Part shown: piece after piece, positions 8,527-17,632 of the stretch | Numbering within the stretch: the stretch's first letter is position 1 | How the letters are laid out: the number at the start of each line of letters is the position of its first letter | Origin: Streptomyces sp. NBC_01142 | GTDB lineage: Bacteria > Actinomycetota > Actinomycetes > Streptomycetales > Streptomycetaceae | Length of the DNA: 64,000 nucleotides | Reading direction: 5' to 3' | NCBI RefSeq assembly: GCF_026341125.1 | Contig: NZ_JAPEOR010000002.1 | Coordinates: 1,178,001-1,242,000, forward strand | Notes under the pieces: generated by a model | Told to the model about the DNA's origin: nothing | The model's input: the letters and a program-made list of their open reading frames with translations, nothing else | Databases searched by the model: none | Made by a program: the position numbers and the translations under genes

Positions 8527-11500
8527 TCAGACCAGGGCGGCGGCCTCCTCGGGGGTGAGGCCGCCGCCCTCGGTGTATGCGGCCTCATAGGCCGCGGCGT
8601 CGAGCGCGACGCGCACTGCCGCCTCTGCATCGGCTCTGTTCTCCCGCTCGTACTGGGGCGCGAAGTGGCCGCGCGGCAGCAGGGCGTCGGACGTGCCGAG
8701 CAACCGGGCCGCGTCCCGCGCACGCTCCGGGCGTCCCAGGGCCAGCGCCTGGGCGGCGGTCACCATGTACACGGACGGCATCTGCGGCGCGACCATCCGG
8801 GTCAGCGGATCCTGCGCCTTTGCCAGTGCCGTACGGACCCGGTCCAGCGACAGTTCGTACTGGCCGTCCCGGAGGTCCAGCCAGGCGAGGAAGCCGATCA
8901 CCATGCCCTCGAAGATCGCAAAGGCGCTGGACCGGAACTGCTCGAGCAGCAGCTCGACCTCGGCGCGCGCCTCCTGGCTGCGGCCGGTGCGGCCCAGCCA
9001 CATGGCGAGCAGCAGCCGAGCGATGGCCGTCGACTCGTGCCCCGCACTCGTGCCCGTGGCCAGCACCTCGCGGAGCAGCGCCTCGCCGCGCTCGGCCTCG
9101 CCGGTCTCCATCAGATTCCCGCCGAGGCGGGAGCGCAGCACGGCGGTCTGGGCCTGGGCCCCGATCTGTTCCGCGTACCCGATGGCGGCCGTGAAGTCCG
9201 CCGCGGCCAGCTCGTACTCGCCACTCCGCTCGCGCGCCTCGCCGCGCGCCGACAGGGCCTCGGCCGCGCCCCAGGCATCGCCGAGCCGGGTGAAGATTTC
9301 CAGTGCCTCGTCGGCGTCGCCGGCCGCGTCCCCGGCCCACGCACTGCGATTGGCGAGGACGTTGGCCCGCGCCTGGAGCGATACGGCGAGCTCCCACTCG
9401 TATCCGTATGCGCGGCAGGCGTCGACGGTTCCGTTCAGCATTTCCTGGAGCTGCTCGGTGTCTCCGGTGATCACAACGGCGATGAACCAGTGCGATCCCG
9501 GGGGCCGGCAGGTCTGCGGCAGCCCGGGCCGGTAGATCTGGGTGACCCTGCGGAGCTTCTCCATCCTCTCCGGTGAGATCCACTCGTCGATGTCGTAGCC
9601 CATGAGGACCATGCGGACCAGCGCCGCACCACGCCTGGCCTCTTGCAGCAGTTCGGGCGACATGGGCGGCGGCGCGTCCGTGAAGCGCTCGAAGACCGGT
9701 GGCGCGGGCTCGGCGGGCGGCGCGAACGGGTCGGGGCCGAGATCGCCCGCCGCGGTGGCCCAGTGCCGGGCCTCGGTGCGCAGATCCTTCATCTGCCAGT
9801 ACCAGGTCAGCGAGAGGACGAGGTGGAGTGCCTCCTGCTCGTCGCGGGCGGCGACGGCGCGGCGGAGGGCGGTGCGCAGATTCTCGTACTCCAGCTGCAG
9901 CCGCTCGAGGGCGGCACGCTGCCCGTGCCCGCGCAGGAGTGGGTCGGTGGTGCGGGCCAGCTCCCGGTAGTGCAGAAGGTGCCGGTGCTCGACGGCGACG
10001 CGCTCGCGGGCCTCGTCGAGCCGCTCGGCGGCGTACTCGGCGACGGTCTCCAGAAGCCGGTAGCGCATCTGGCCGTCGGAGGTGGGCACGGCGACGACGA
10101 GGGACTTGTCGATGAGTGACCCGAGGACGCCGGCGACGTCGGGAGCGGCGACGGCCACGGGGGCCGGCGGGGCCGGAGCGGGCGGGCCCGGAGTGGGCGG
10201 CTCTGTCTCGTGGGCGCCACTCGCGGGCTCGGCCGGTCCCTGCGGGGTTGCGCAGACCTCTTCGGCCGCCGGGAGGTCGCAGCCTCCCGCGAACACCGAC
10301 AGCCTTCGCAGGACCGCGCGTTCGGGTTCCTCGAGGAGTCCCCAGGACCAGTCGACGACGGCGCGCAGTGTCTGCTGGCGCGGCAGTACGGTGCGGCTCC
10401 CGTTGGTCAGCAGGCGGAAGCGGTCGTCGAGACGGTCGGCGATCTGGCGCGGGGTGAGCATCCGCAGGCGGGCCGCGGCGAGTTCGATCGCGAGAGGGAG
10501 TCCGTCGAGGCGACGGCAGATCTCGGCGGCCGCCGCGGCGGTGGCCTCGTCCGCGTCGATCCGGAAGCCCGGCCTGGCCGACGCGCCCCTCTCCGCGAGG
10601 AGGCGCAGCGCCATCGGGTCGGGCAGCGGGTCCACCGGGCGCACCAACTCGCCCGGCACGCCCAGCGGTTCGCGGCTGGTCGCCAGCACCGTCAGGCCCG
10701 GGCAGCTCTCCAGCAGCCGCTCGGCCAGCGCCGCGGCGGCCCCGACGACATGCTCGCAGTTGTCGAGGAGCAGCAGCATGCGCCGCCGGGAGCAGTGCTC
10801 GGCCAGCCGTATGAGGACGTCGTCACCGTGTCTCTCGGCGGCGCGCAGCTCCTCCGCACCGACCCCGCGCAGCACAGTCTCGCGCGCGCCGAGGGCAGTG
10901 AGAACGGCCTCGGGCACATTCTCCGGGTCGTCCACAGGCGCGAGTTCGGCCAGCCAGACCCCGTCGGGCCACGGGCTCTGCGGACCGCTCACGGCACGCT
11001 CGGCGGCCTCCTGCGACAGCCGGGTCTTCCCGGCCCCGCCGGGCCCGAGCAGAGTGACGAGGCGAGCCCCGGAGAGATCGCCGTGGATGGCGTCGATGTC
11101 GGCCTCGCGCCCGACGAAGGAGGTCAGCCGCGCCCGCAGATTTCCGTGCGGGGCCGCGGTTGCCGCCCGGCGGGGCGGCGGGGTGCGGGGCAGCCGGTCG
11201 GCTTCGGCAAAGAGCGAGCCAGGAGCAGGAGCAGGGGCCGGGACAGCGACCGGTGCCGGGACAGGAACAGGCGCCGGGACAGGAACCGATGCCGGGGAAA
11301 GCAACTCACCGTACAGCGCCCGCAGTTCATGGCCCGGGTCCGCGCCCAGCCGGTCGGCGAAATCCGTGCGCACCTCCTCGTACGCCGCCAGCGCCTGCGC
11401 CGCCCGCCCCGCGTCCCGCAGCGCGCGGATCCGCAGCACCTGAAGCGGCTCGTCCAGCGGGTGCTCCCCGCAGAGCGCGACGAGCTCCGGCAGGATCTCC

Positions 11501-12009
11501 TCCGCCCGGCGCAGCGCGAGCGCCGCCGCACAGCGCCCGCGGCGGGCGTCCAGGCGGCGTGCCTCCCAGCGCGCCGCCTCGGCCGTACGGTCGGGCAGAT
11601 CAGCCAGGGCCGGCCCCCGCCACAGCGCGAGGGCGTCGTCGAGGAGCGCCACGGCCTTGACCGCGTCGCCCTGCTCGTGGGCCCGCGCCCCCTCCCCCGC
11701 CAGGCGGTCGAAACGGCGCAGGTCCACGTCCTCGCCGTCCGCGCACAGCCGGTAGCCGCCGTCCGCCGAGGCCACCGCCGCGTGCCCCAGCGCCCGCCTC
11801 AGCCGCCCGACCAGCGCCTGCACCGCGCCCACCGCATCCGTCGGCGGGTCGCCGTCCCACACCTCGTCGACCAGGACGCCGACCGGGACCGTACGCCCCG
11901 CCCGCAGCGCCAGCACGGTCAGCAGCGCGCGCAGCCGCGCTCCGCCGAGCGCGACGGGTGTGCCGTCGTCGTGGAGTACCTGGGTGGTGCCGAGAACGGA
12001 AAAGTGCAC
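8527..12009 (-). CDS. AfsR/SARP-family regulator with BTAD, NB-ARC and TPR domains
   Basis: The protein has 1160 residues from a GTG at 12009 (VHFSVLG). Residues 1 to about 95 form the OmpR-like winged helix of Streptomyces antibiotic regulatory proteins, 96-240 the BTAD helical domain (RALRDAGRAAQALAAYEEVR), and after a Pro/Ala-rich linker of about 25 residues comes an NTPase domain with Walker A GPGGAGKTRL and Walker B MLLLLDNCEHVV. A second Pro/Ala linker leads into a long TPR-like helical C-terminus. The family (AfsR) activates secondary metabolism genes in response to kinase signals and nucleotide binding. The target is unknown; the divergent M50 protease and convergent ABC exporter are neighbours. 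GGAG stands about 12 bases before the GTG. Confidence 0.9.
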   Translation of the reverse strand: MHFSVLGTTQVLHDDGTPVALGGARLRALLTVLALRAGRTVPVGVLVDEVWDGDPPTDAVGAVQALVGRLRRALGHAAVASADGGYRLCADGEDVDLRRFDRLAGEGARAHEQGDAVKAVALLDDALALWRGPALADLPDRTAEAARWEARRLDARRGRCAAALALRRAEEILPELVALCGEHPLDEPLQVLRIRALRDAGRAAQALAAYEEVRTDFADRLGADPGHELRALYGELLSPASVPVPAPVPVPAPVAVPAPAPAPGSLFAEADRLPRTPPPRRAATAAPHGNLRARLTSFVGREADIDAIHGDLSGARLVTLLGPGGAGKTRLSQEAAERAVSGPQSPWPDGVWLAELAPVDDPENVPEAVLTALGARETVLRGVGAEELRAAERHGDDVLIRLAEHCSRRRMLLLLDNCEHVVGAAAALAERLLESCPGLTVLATSREPLGVPGELVRPVDPLPDPMALRLLAERGASARPGFRIDADEATAAAAAEICRRLDGLPLAIELAAARLRMLTPRQIADRLDDRFRLLTNGSRTVLPRQQTLRAVVDWSWGLLEEPERAVLRRLSVFAGGCDLPAAEEVCATPQGPAEPASGAHETEPPTPGPPAPAPPAPVAVAAPDVAGVLGSLIDKSLVVAVPTSDGQMRYRLLETVAEYAAERLDEARERVAVEHRHLLHYRELARTTDPLLRGHGQRAALERLQLEYENLRTALRRAVAARDEQEALHLVLSLTWYWQMKDLRTEARHWATAAGDLGPDPFAPPAEPAPPVFERFTDAPPPMSPELLQEARRGAALVRMVLMGYDIDEWISPERMEKLRRVTQIYRPGLPQTCRPPGSHWFIAVVITGDTEQLQEMLNGTVDACRAYGYEWELAVSLQARANVLANRSAWAGDAAGDADEALEIFTRLGDAWGAAEALSARGEARERSGEYELAAADFTAAIGYAEQIGAQAQTAVLRSRLGGNLMETGEAERGEALLREVLATGTSAGHESTAIARLLLAMWLGRTGRSQEARAEVELLLEQFRSSAFAIFEGMVIGFLAWLDLRDGQYELSLDRVRTALAKAQDPLTRMVAPQMPSVYMVTAAQALALGRPERARDAARLLGTSDALLPRGHFAPQYERENRADAEAAVRVALDAAAYEAAYTEGGGLTPEEAAALV
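8535..8569. terminator. Perfect hairpin inside the 3' coding end of the AfsR-like gene
   Basis: GGGCGGCGGCCTC at 8535-8547 pairs perfectly with 8557-8569 around a 9-base loop. It lies 22 bases beyond the ABC permease stop and within the last codons of the convergent regulator, so it probably terminates the exporter operon while encoding protein on the other strand. Confidence 0.65.
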
Positions 12010-12261
12010 CCGCCCATTGTCTCCGGTGTCCGCTGGGGGCCGACCCGGGCCACGCAGCAGGAACCAGGTGGCCGGAACGGATCGGCCGGAACCCATCAGG
12101 CGGAACCAATCGTGCGGAACCAATCGTGCGGCGGAATCCGAACTGCAGGAACCCCGTCGCACCCCCGGGACGTTCTCCCGGCGTCACCGGTACGGTCTAT
12201 CCGCACGTCCCCGCCCCGCCCCGCCCCGCCCCACCCTTCAGGACCTTCAGGAGCCGCACCC
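12010..12261. promoter_or_regulatory. Divergent promoter region with degenerate GGAAC repeats
   Basis: This 252-base region separates the AfsR-like gene from the M50 protease. It holds several degenerate direct repeats built on CGGAACCAATCGTGCGG (about 12070-12135). Their spacing of about 17 bases suggests a regulator-binding array, possibly SARP-type direct repeats, but this is inference. Confidence 0.4.
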
Positions 12262-13068
12262 ATGACCACCGCCACCTCCCGCCACAGCGACCGGAGGATC
12301 AGTCCGGTCTTCCTCGGGATCGTCGCCGTGATGGCGGTGACCGGCTGGGCGGTATGGACGGACTTCTCGGCCAGCGCCGGCCTCGCCGTGTTCCTCTTCG
12401 TCACCTCGGCGTGGATCGTCTCGCTCTGTCTGCACGAGTACGCGCACGCCCGCACCGCGCTCCACGGCGGCGACATCTCCATCGGCGCGAAGGGCTACTT
12501 GACCCTCAATCCGCTCAAGTACACCCACGCACTGCTGAGCATCGTGCTCCCCGTCGTGTTCGTGATCATGGGCGGCATCGGTCTGCCGGGCGGCGCGGTC
12601 TTCATCGAGCGGGGTCGCATCCGCGGACGCTGGAAGCACAGCCTGATCTCGGCCGCCGGGCCCCTGACGAACGCGCTGTTCGCCGCCGTGTGCACCGCGC
12701 CGTTCTGGCTGGACGCGCTGGACGGCGTGCCGCCGGTGTTCCGCTTCGCGCTCGCGTTCCTCGCGCTGCTCCAGGTCACGGCCGCGATCCTGAACTTCCT
12801 GCCGGTCCCGGGCCTGGACGGCTACGGCGTGATCGAGCCCTGGCTCTCGTACAGGATCCGCCGCCAGGTCGAGCCGATCGCGCCCTTCGGGATGCTCGCC
12901 GTCTTCGGCATCCTGTTCATCCCGGAGGTCAACGACGCGTTCTTCGACGCGATCCACGGGATCCTGAGCGGCCTCGGAGTGACGGGGAACGACGTCCCGT
13001 GCGGGCTGAACTACTACCGCTTCTGGGAGGACACCCACCCGGTCTGCCAGTCGATCGCGAACCAGTAG
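12262..13068 (+). CDS. Site-2 protease family (M50) membrane metalloprotease
   Basis: The 268-residue protein has about five or six transmembrane helices. The zinc-binding motif HEYAH sits in the second hydrophobic segment (CLHEYAHARTALHGGD) and the third ligand motif is the N-x-x-PxPxLDG region, here LNFLPVPGLDGYGV. AAGPLTNALFAA, the NPxN-like segment of rhomboid-size M50 proteins, is also present. Family members cut proteins within the membrane, often anti-sigma factors or pro-regulators. AGGAG precedes the ATG by about 8 bases. It is divergent from the AfsR-like regulator. Confidence 0.88.
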   Translation: MTTATSRHSDRRISPVFLGIVAVMAVTGWAVWTDFSASAGLAVFLFVTSAWIVSLCLHEYAHARTALHGGDISIGAKGYLTLNPLKYTHALLSIVLPVVFVIMGGIGLPGGAVFIERGRIRGRWKHSLISAAGPLTNALFAAVCTAPFWLDALDGVPPVFRFALAFLALLQVTAAILNFLPVPGLDGYGVIEPWLSYRIRRQVEPIAPFGMLAVFGILFIPEVNDAFFDAIHGILSGLGVTGNDVPCGLNYYRFWEDTHPVCQSIANQ

Positions 13069-13081
13069 ACCTCGGTACCGA

Positions 13082-13125
13082 CAGCGGTACGGGTGTCCGT
13101 GGCCAGCGGTACGGGTGTCCGTGGC
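13082..13125. repeat. 22-bp perfect tandem duplication
   Basis: The unit beginning CAGCGGTACGGGTGTCCGTG occurs twice head to tail (13082-13103 and 13104-13125) between the convergent protease and small membrane protein genes. Confidence 0.85.
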
Positions 13126-13130
13126 GGCCG

Positions 13131-13307
13131 TCAGCCGGCCCGGCGCTCCGCCTTCGCCCTGCGCAGGTAGTACCACGCCATGTTCGAGGAGAGCCCGGCG
13201 AGCAGCACCCAGACGATCCCGAACCAGTGGCCCTGCACGAAGGACACCACGACCGCGGCCACGGCGAGGAGGCAGACGGCGAGGGAGTAGAGAGCGAGGC
13301 GGGGCAT
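13131..13307 (-). CDS. Small two-helix membrane protein
   Basis: The 58-residue protein starts at MPRLALYSLAVCLLAVAAVV with an AGGAG 9 bases upstream. It consists of two hydrophobic helices (about residues 4-22 and 30-45) and a basic C-terminus (RRAKAERRAG), so the tail is probably cytoplasmic. No function is recognised. Confidence 0.7.
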   Translation of the reverse strand: MPRLALYSLAVCLLAVAAVVVSFVQGHWFGIVWVLLAGLSSNMAWYYLRRAKAERRAG

Positions 13308-13370
13308 GGGGTACGGCTCCTGTCGGGGTGTTGTACGTCCCGTCCAGTGTCCCCCATGCCCCGGCGTCAC

Positions 13371-14084
13371 CTACACGTCGGTGACGCGCAGCCCCGCGTG
13401 CGCCTTGTGGCGACGGTTCACCGAGATCAGATTGGCGACCAGCGACTCCACCTGGTGGGCGTTGCGCAGCCGGCCCGCGAACACTCCGCGCATGCCCGGG
13501 ATACGGCCCGCCAGCGCCTGCACGATGTCGGTGTCCGCGCGCGCCTCACCCAGCACCATCACATCGGTGTCGATCTCCTCGATCGACCTGTCCTCCAGCA
13601 GCACGGCGGACAGGTGGTGGAAGGCCGCGGTCACCCGCGAGTCGGGCAGCAGGGCGGCGGCCTGCTCGGCGGCACTGCCCTCCTCCGGCTTGAGCGCGTA
13701 CGCGCCCTTCTTGTCGAAGCCGAGCGGGTTGACGCAGTCGACGACGAGCTTGCCCGCGAGCTCCTTCTGCAGCGTCTCGAGGGTCTTGGCGTGCCCGTCC
13801 CACGGAACCGCCACGATCACCACGTCGCTGCGTCGCGCGCAGTCGGCGTTGTCGGCGCCCTCGACGCCGAACCCCAGCTCCGCGGCCGCGGTCTCCGCGC
13901 GCTCCGCGGACCGGGACCCGATGATCACCTGCTGTCCGGCCCTGGCCAGGCGGTAGGCGAGCCCCTTGCCCTGCGGGCCGGTCCCGCCCAGGACGCCGAC
14001 GACCAGGCCGGAGACGTCGGGGAGGTCCCAGGGGTCCTTGGCCGGGGCCTTCGGCGCGGTGCCTGCACTGTCAGTAGAAGTCAT
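13371..14084 (-). CDS. npdG: NADPH-dependent F420 reductase
   Basis: The 237-residue protein is an F420H2:NADP oxidoreductase, moving hydride between coenzyme F420 and NADP. The Rossmann motif is VVGVLGGTGPQGKGLAYRLA, followed by VIIGSRSAERAE, which binds the NADP phosphate. Further family segments are VIVAVPWDGH, VVDCVNPLGFD and AAFHHLSA. An N-terminal extension of about 25 residues rich in Ala/Pro precedes the fold and is normal in streptomycetes. The start at 14084 has AAGG 8-11 bases upstream. It is probably monocistronic and supports F420-dependent redox enzymes. Confidence 0.93.
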   Translation of the reverse strand: MTSTDSAGTAPKAPAKDPWDLPDVSGLVVGVLGGTGPQGKGLAYRLARAGQQVIIGSRSAERAETAAAELGFGVEGADNADCARRSDVVIVAVPWDGHAKTLETLQKELAGKLVVDCVNPLGFDKKGAYALKPEEGSAAEQAAALLPDSRVTAAFHHLSAVLLEDRSIEEIDTDVMVLGEARADTDIVQALAGRIPGMRGVFAGRLRNAHQVESLVANLISVNRRHKAHAGLRVTDV

Positions 14085-14178
14085 GCAGCCGACCTTACGT
14101 GCTGGTATCAGCTCACTATCGGGTGAGCTGCCGGGAACCGCACGCGGCGGGCGCGGCCGTGGTGCAGGATGCGGGGCC

Positions 14179-14781
14179 ATGGATGCCGTACGCGTCGCGC
14201 TGCTGCGCGAAGTCCTGGCCGGTACGCAGTGGCCGACGTCGACCCGGCGGTTCGCGGGGGTGCTGCGATCCTCCGTCCTACCGCAGGGCGGCGGGCTGCT
14301 GCTGGTGGGGACCGAGGAGTACGAGCCGTGGCATCTGGCCGCGCATCTCGTGGACGAGGCCGCCTGGTCCGGTCAGCCGGAGCTGACGCCGACGCTCGTA
14401 CGGCACCGGGTACGGCCCGGGGACCCGGTGCAGCTGGCCGTCGGTCTGGGCAGGATCGCGGCGGCGCGGCGCGGCGAGACGCTGCTGGTGGTCGCGCCGG
14501 AGCGGCCGGACGCGGGGCTGCTGGAGCGGGTGCACGACGCGCGGCGGGCCGGGGCGACGGTGCTCTCGCTGGACGGCGGGGACCCGGAGGTGCACGGCCT
14601 GGCGCACGAGGCGCTGACCGTGGCCGGTGCGGCGGAGGTCGACATCGATACGGTGCAGCACCTGGTCAGCGCGGCGGCCGGGGAGAACAGCCTGCCCGCG
14701 CAGCGCGGCCGCCGCCGCTTACGGGACCGGCTCTCGCGCCTCGCCGAGCAGCTGACGTCGCCGCCGCCACCCCGCTGGTAG
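14179..14781 (+). CDS. Conserved hypothetical protein
   Basis: The 200-residue protein starts MDAVRVALLREVLAGTQWP. It is rich in Ala, Arg and Leu, has an alternating alpha/beta pattern (GGGLLLVGTEEYEPWHLAAHL, LLVVAPERPD) and ends in a basic tail. No known domain is recognised. Its start is only about 95 bases from the divergent F420 reductase and it is followed closely by an MFS gene on the same strand. The codon usage fits a real Streptomyces gene. Confidence 0.7.
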   Translation: MDAVRVALLREVLAGTQWPTSTRRFAGVLRSSVLPQGGGLLLVGTEEYEPWHLAAHLVDEAAWSGQPELTPTLVRHRVRPGDPVQLAVGLGRIAAARRGETLLVVAPERPDAGLLERVHDARRAGATVLSLDGGDPEVHGLAHEALTVAGAAEVDIDTVQHLVSAAAGENSLPAQRGRRRLRDRLSRLAEQLTSPPPPRW

Positions 14782-14834
14782 CACCTGGAAAACCGATTGC
14801 TCAGGCCCACCGCGGCCACGGACCATGGCCGCTT

Positions 14835-16175
14835 GTGACCTCCACGCCTTCCGAGCCGTCCACGGCGCCCGAGCCCTCGGCGCCGTCCGCGCCGTCCAGG
14901 CCCTCCGCTTTCTCCTCGATACTGCCCGACCTGTCTCCGTGGCGGTCGTCCCGCGACTTCCGGCTTCTGTGGATCCAGGGCCTGGTCACCTACTTCGGCA
15001 GCGCCATGGCGATGATCGCGCTGCCGCTCCAGATCAAGGACCTCACCGGCTCCCCGCTCGCGGTCGGTGCGATGGGCGCGGTGGAGCTGGTCCCGCTGGT
15101 CGTCTTCGGGCTGTACGGCGGGGCGCTCGCCGACGCCGTCGACCGCCGCAAGCTGATCCTCGGCACGGAGGCGGGCCTGGGCCTGCTGGCCGTGATCCTG
15201 CTGGTGAACGCGCTGCTTCCGGAGCCGATGCTCTGGCCGCTGTATGTGGTCGCGGCCGGTGTCTCCGCGCTCGCCGGGCTGCAACGCCCGGCGCTGGACT
15301 CACTGATGGCACGCATCGTGCCGCACGACCAGCTGACCGCGGCCGCGGCGCTCAACGCCCTGCGCTGGCAGCTGGGGGCGATCGCGGGCCCGGCGCTGGC
15401 CGGTCTGGTCGTTGCGTACGCGGGCCATGCGACGGCGTACGGGATCACGATCATCACCTTTGTCGCCTCCGTGCTGCTGTGCCTGCGGCTGGCCGCGGCC
15501 CCGCCGGCGCACGACGCGGAGAAGCCGTCGCTGCGGAGCATCGCGGAGGGGGCGCGCTACGCCTGGTCGCGTCCGGTGCTGCTCGGCACGTATGCGATCG
15601 ACCTGGCCGCGATGTTCCTCGCGTTCCCGAACACGATCTTCCCGTTCCTCGCGGACGATCTGGACGCGGAGTGGGCGCTGGGCCTGATGTACGCGGCGGG
15701 GTCGGTCGGCTCGGTGGTGCTGACCCTGACCAGCGGCTGGACGTCACGGGTGCGGCGGCACGGACTGTTGGTGGTCTTCGGCGCTGCGGGCTGGGGCGCG
15801 GCGATCGCTGCGGCGGGGTGGTTCGGCAATGTGTGGCTGGTGCTGCTGTGCCTGGCGTTCGCAGGCGCGGGCGACATGCTCAGCGGCCTGGGCCGCTCGA
15901 CGATCTGGAACCAGACGATCCCGGAGGAGCTGCGCGGCCGGCTGGCGGGCATTGAGGTGCTCTCGTACAGCGTGGGCCCGCAGCTGGGCCAGGTCCGCGC
16001 GGGCGCCCTGGCGGGCTGGACGGGCACTCGCCCGGCGATCTGGAGCGGCGGGGTGGCGTGCGTGGTGTCGGTGGGGCTGCTGGCGGCGGTGCTCCCGAAG
16101 CTGCTGACGTACGACGCGGCAACGGACGAGGATGCGGCGCGGAGGCGAGCGCAGAAGGAGGGGGCGGTGGCGTGA
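14835..16175 (+). CDS. MFS transporter, enterobactin-exporter (EntS)-like
   Basis: The 446-residue protein starts with a Ser/Pro/Thr-rich cytoplasmic tail of about 40 residues and then has 12 hydrophobic helices. The segments GLYGGALADAVDRRKLIL (motif A) and LQRPALDSLMARIVPHDQL are characteristic of the MFS_3/EntS group. The GTG at 14835 is the best start for the frame, although no strong Shine-Dalgarno sequence is visible. EntS relatives export siderophores, which would fit the iron locus starting 1.5 kb downstream, but that link is inference. The C-terminus is charged. Confidence 0.8.
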   Translation: MTSTPSEPSTAPEPSAPSAPSRPSAFSSILPDLSPWRSSRDFRLLWIQGLVTYFGSAMAMIALPLQIKDLTGSPLAVGAMGAVELVPLVVFGLYGGALADAVDRRKLILGTEAGLGLLAVILLVNALLPEPMLWPLYVVAAGVSALAGLQRPALDSLMARIVPHDQLTAAAALNALRWQLGAIAGPALAGLVVAYAGHATAYGITIITFVASVLLCLRLAAAPPAHDAEKPSLRSIAEGARYAWSRPVLLGTYAIDLAAMFLAFPNTIFPFLADDLDAEWALGLMYAAGSVGSVVLTLTSGWTSRVRRHGLLVVFGAAGWGAAIAAAGWFGNVWLVLLCLAFAGAGDMLSGLGRSTIWNQTIPEELRGRLAGIEVLSYSVGPQLGQVRAGALAGWTGTRPAIWSGGVACVVSVGLLAAVLPKLLTYDAATDEDAARRRAQKEGAVA

Positions 16176-16338
16176 GGGGGCCTTTCCTCTTTCCCCACCC
16201 TGCCCCTTCTTTCCCCCACCCCTCCCCTTCCCGTGCCCGGCTTCCCGTGCCCGGCGGCGAGCTCCCGACCCCCGGACGGGCTGCATGTGCGGGGTCCGGG
16301 GGCGGAGCCCCAGCAGGCTCCTCAGGCTCCTCGGGCCG

Positions 16339-16572
16339 TTACGCCGGGCCGTCGTCCCCGGACGCCGACTTGTCGTGCCACTTCGGGTCCGTCTCCCACT
16401 CCTCGTTCCGCTCGCGCGCCGTCTCCATCGCGTGCTCCGCCTCCGCACGGGACGCGTACGGGCCGAAGCGGTCCTTCGCCGGGCACTCCGGGCCCTCCTC
16501 GACCTTCCCGTGCTTCAGGCAGTAGTACCACTCGCCCGGTTTTCCGGCCGTGCGCTTCTTGAACAGGGCCAT
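16339..16572 (-). CDS. Small SPOR-like conserved protein
   Basis: The 77-residue protein ([18 protein letters not shown]...) has AAGGAG 7 bases before its ATG. It contains the segment [17 protein letters not shown], which resembles the repeat motif of SPOR domains, and two Cys residues ([15 protein letters not shown]) that might bind metal. It is conserved beside map in streptomycetes as far as I recall. A role in the cell is unknown. It is divergent from map with 58 bases between the starts. Confidence 0.72.
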   Translation of the reverse strand: MALFKKRTAGKPGEWYYCLKHGKVEEGPECPAKDRFGPYASRAEAEHAMETARERNEEWETDPKWHDKSASGDDGPA

Positions 16573-16630
16573 CGTCGGCTCCTTCCTCTGGGGCCATGCT
16601 GCCCCACGCCCGCTGGTTAGACTCGCTGGC

Positions 16631-17488
16631 ATGTCTGGCCAGTCGCTGCTCGTACCAGGGGAGCTCTCTCCCACCCGCTCCGTCCCCGGAAACATCCGGC
16701 GCCCCGAGTACGTCGGGAAGCCCGCGCCCACGCCGTACACCGGGCCGGAAGTCCAGGACTCCGACACCGTCGAGCGGATGCGCATCGCGGGGCGCATCGC
16801 CGCGCAGGCGATGGAGGAGGCCGCCAAGCACATCTCGCCCGGCGTGACCACGGACGAACTGGACCGGGTCGCGCACGAGTTCATGTGCGACCACGGCGCC
16901 TATCCCTCCACGCTCGGCTACCGCGGCTTCCCCAAGTCCCTGTGCTCCTCCGTCAACGAAGTCATCTGTCACGGCATCCCGGACTCCACCGTCCTGCGTG
17001 ACGGCGACATCGTGAACCTGGACGTCACCGCGTACATCAACGGTGTGCACGGGGACAACAACGCCACGTACCTCTGCGGCGACGTCGACGAGGAGTCACG
17101 GCTGCTGGTGGAGCGGACCCGCGAGTCCCTCAACCGCGCCATCAAGGCGGTCAAGCCGGGCCGCCAGGTCAATGTCATCGGCCGGGTCATCGAGTCGTAC
17201 GCCAAGCGCTTCGGCTACGGCGTCGTCCGTGACTTCACCGGGCACGGGATCAACTCGTCCTTCCACTCCGGGCTGATCATTCCGCACTACGACGCGGCGC
17301 ACGCGACCACCGTGATCCAGCCGGGCATGACGTTCACGATCGAGCCGATGCTCACGCTCGGCACGCACGAGTACGACATGTGGGACGACGGCTGGACCGT
17401 GGTGACCAAGGACCGCAAGCGGACGGCGCAGTTCGAGCACACGCTGGTGGTGACGGAGAGCGGGGCCGAAATCCTCACGTTGCCCTGA
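16631..17488 (+). CDS. map: Type I methionine aminopeptidase
   Basis: The 285-residue enzyme removes initiator methionine from nascent proteins. Visible ligands of the dinuclear metal centre are in [16 protein letters not shown] (two Asp), [10 protein letters not shown] (His), TIEPM (Glu) and FEHTLVV (Glu). The N-terminal extension of about 40 residues with a Pro-rich PxxPxR segment is found in actinobacterial type-Ic enzymes, which use it for ribosome binding. TAGACT at 16618-16623 ends 7 bases before the ATG and no ribosome binding site is visible, so the mRNA may be leaderless; that is inference. Confidence 0.95.
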   Translation: MSGQSLLVPGELSPTRSVPGNIRRPEYVGKPAPTPYTGPEVQDSDTVERMRIAGRIAAQAMEEAAKHISPGVTTDELDRVAHEFMCDHGAYPSTLGYRGFPKSLCSSVNEVICHGIPDSTVLRDGDIVNLDVTAYINGVHGDNNATYLCGDVDEESRLLVERTRESLNRAIKAVKPGRQVNVIGRVIESYAKRFGYGVVRDFTGHGINSSFHSGLIIPHYDAAHATTVIQPGMTFTIEPMLTLGTHEYDMWDDGWTVVTKDRKRTAQFEHTLVVTESGAEILTLP

Positions 17489-17536
17489 CCGCTCCGAGGC
17501 GTAGGGTTTTTACCGACAGGTCGTCGGGAACACATT

Positions 17537-17555
17537 GACTTAGGTAAGCCTAAGC
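17537..17555. promoter_or_regulatory. Iron box upstream of heme oxygenase
   Basis: GACTTAGGTAAGCCTAAGC contains the CTTAGG/CCTAAG arms of the DmdR/IdeR-type iron box (consensus TTAGGTTAGGCTAACCTAA). It overlaps a TTGACT hexamer at 17535-17540 that could be a -35 element, so binding of Fe-loaded repressor would block transcription. Confidence 0.75.
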
Positions 17556-17632
17556 AGGAAGATCGGTGCTGGCAACAGCCACTGCGCCCGCACCGCTTCC
17601 TTCCCGCCCTCATCGGTCCCTGGAGGCCCGCC

